Assembly (NCBI GenBank): GCA_036745195.1
Contig: DAIOGO010000026.1
Span: forward strand, 1 to 22,658
DNA length: 22,658 bases
Reading direction: 5' to 3'
DNA from: JBFHRE01 sp036745195
GTDB lineage: Bacteria > Actinomycetota > Acidimicrobiia > Spongiisociales > ZC4RG35
Part shown: one piece after another, positions 22,517 through 22,658 of the stretch
How the letters are laid out: each line of letters begins with the position of its first letter
Position numbering within the stretch: the stretch's first letter is position 1
Made by a program: the position numbers and the translations under genes
The notes under the pieces: model-generated
Databases searched by the model: none
Told to the model about the DNA's origin: nothing
Seen by the model: the letters and a program-made list of their open reading frames with translations, nothing else

Positions 22517-22644
22517 TGTTGGGGGTGCCGGGGGTCATCCCCCTGCAGCCAGCAAGAGGCCGGAGGCGGAGGGGCAATGGCACCCAGGACACGTCAGAGC
22601 ACAGTCGGACCGTGCCCCCCTCCCCCCTTCGGGGTACTCCCCCC
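22517..22644. repeat. Structured dispersed repeat, copy 2
   Basis: This is a direct repeat of 20743-20880. The shared blocks include GGGGGTCATCCCCCTGCAG near the left end and GTCGGACCGTGCCCC, CCCCCCTTCGGGGTACTCCC near the right end. The middle is about ten bases shorter and diverged, and the long-range stem is imperfect here. It lies close to the window edge; the 14 bases after it show no further match with copy 1. Confidence 0.8.
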
Positions 22645-22658
22645 AAACTCCCTCACTC

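Overview
The window is high-GC bacterial DNA, densely packed, with ATGA/GTGA gene overlaps, a mycothiol-type (MDMPI/TIGR03084) metal-binding protein and several start codons placed exactly where a leaderless transcript would begin. Together these suggest an actinobacterium, possibly in the Acidimicrobiia. The phylum is a reasonable inference; the class is a guess. A run of exactly 100 N (9049-9148) shows that this is a scaffolded draft or metagenome assembly.

Layout. (1) 1-3293, + strand: the 3' part of a serine carboxypeptidase (S10), then a biotin-dependent acyl-CoA carboxylase alpha subunit. (2) 3408-8874, + strand: a five-gene operon for polyamine uptake and oxidation, comprising an ATPase, a lipoprotein binding protein, two permeases and a PatD-like gamma-aminobutyraldehyde dehydrogenase. 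Its gene content matches the E. coli ydcSTUVW operon, and a strong hairpin follows the binding-protein gene. (3) 8875-9248: a heptanucleotide repeat array interrupted by the assembly gap. (4) 12084-9249, - strand: a translationally coupled operon of a lone receiver-domain protein, a membrane-anchored HEAT-repeat protein and a processive GT2 glycosyltransferase. (5) 12181-13500, + strand: a TIGR03084/MDMPI-like protein and a ferritin. (6) 16998-13544, - strand: a methionine cluster of MetY-type sulfhydrylase, an alpha/beta hydrolase and MetX homoserine acetyltransferase. A SAM-I (S-box) riboswitch with its own promoter lies directly in front of metX. (7) 17130-20678, + strand: a 49-aa hydrophobic protein, a methyltransferase whose N-terminal half carries kinase-like motifs, and a membrane-anchored sulfatase/phosphoglycerol-transferase-type enzyme, which look like a cell-envelope module. 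(8) 20679-22658: heptamer arrays, a short gene remnant, and two genes of visibly lower GC (DUF4375/DMP19-like and SUKH-like, both immunity-type families) lying between two copies of a structured repeat of about 130 bp.

The parts most worth a second look are the heptamer arrays confined to 3'-end intergenic regions, the receiver/HEAT/glycosyltransferase operon, the kinase-like region fused to a methyltransferase in the envelope module, the SAM riboswitch inside the metY-hydrolase-metX run, and the repeat-flanked immunity-type genes.
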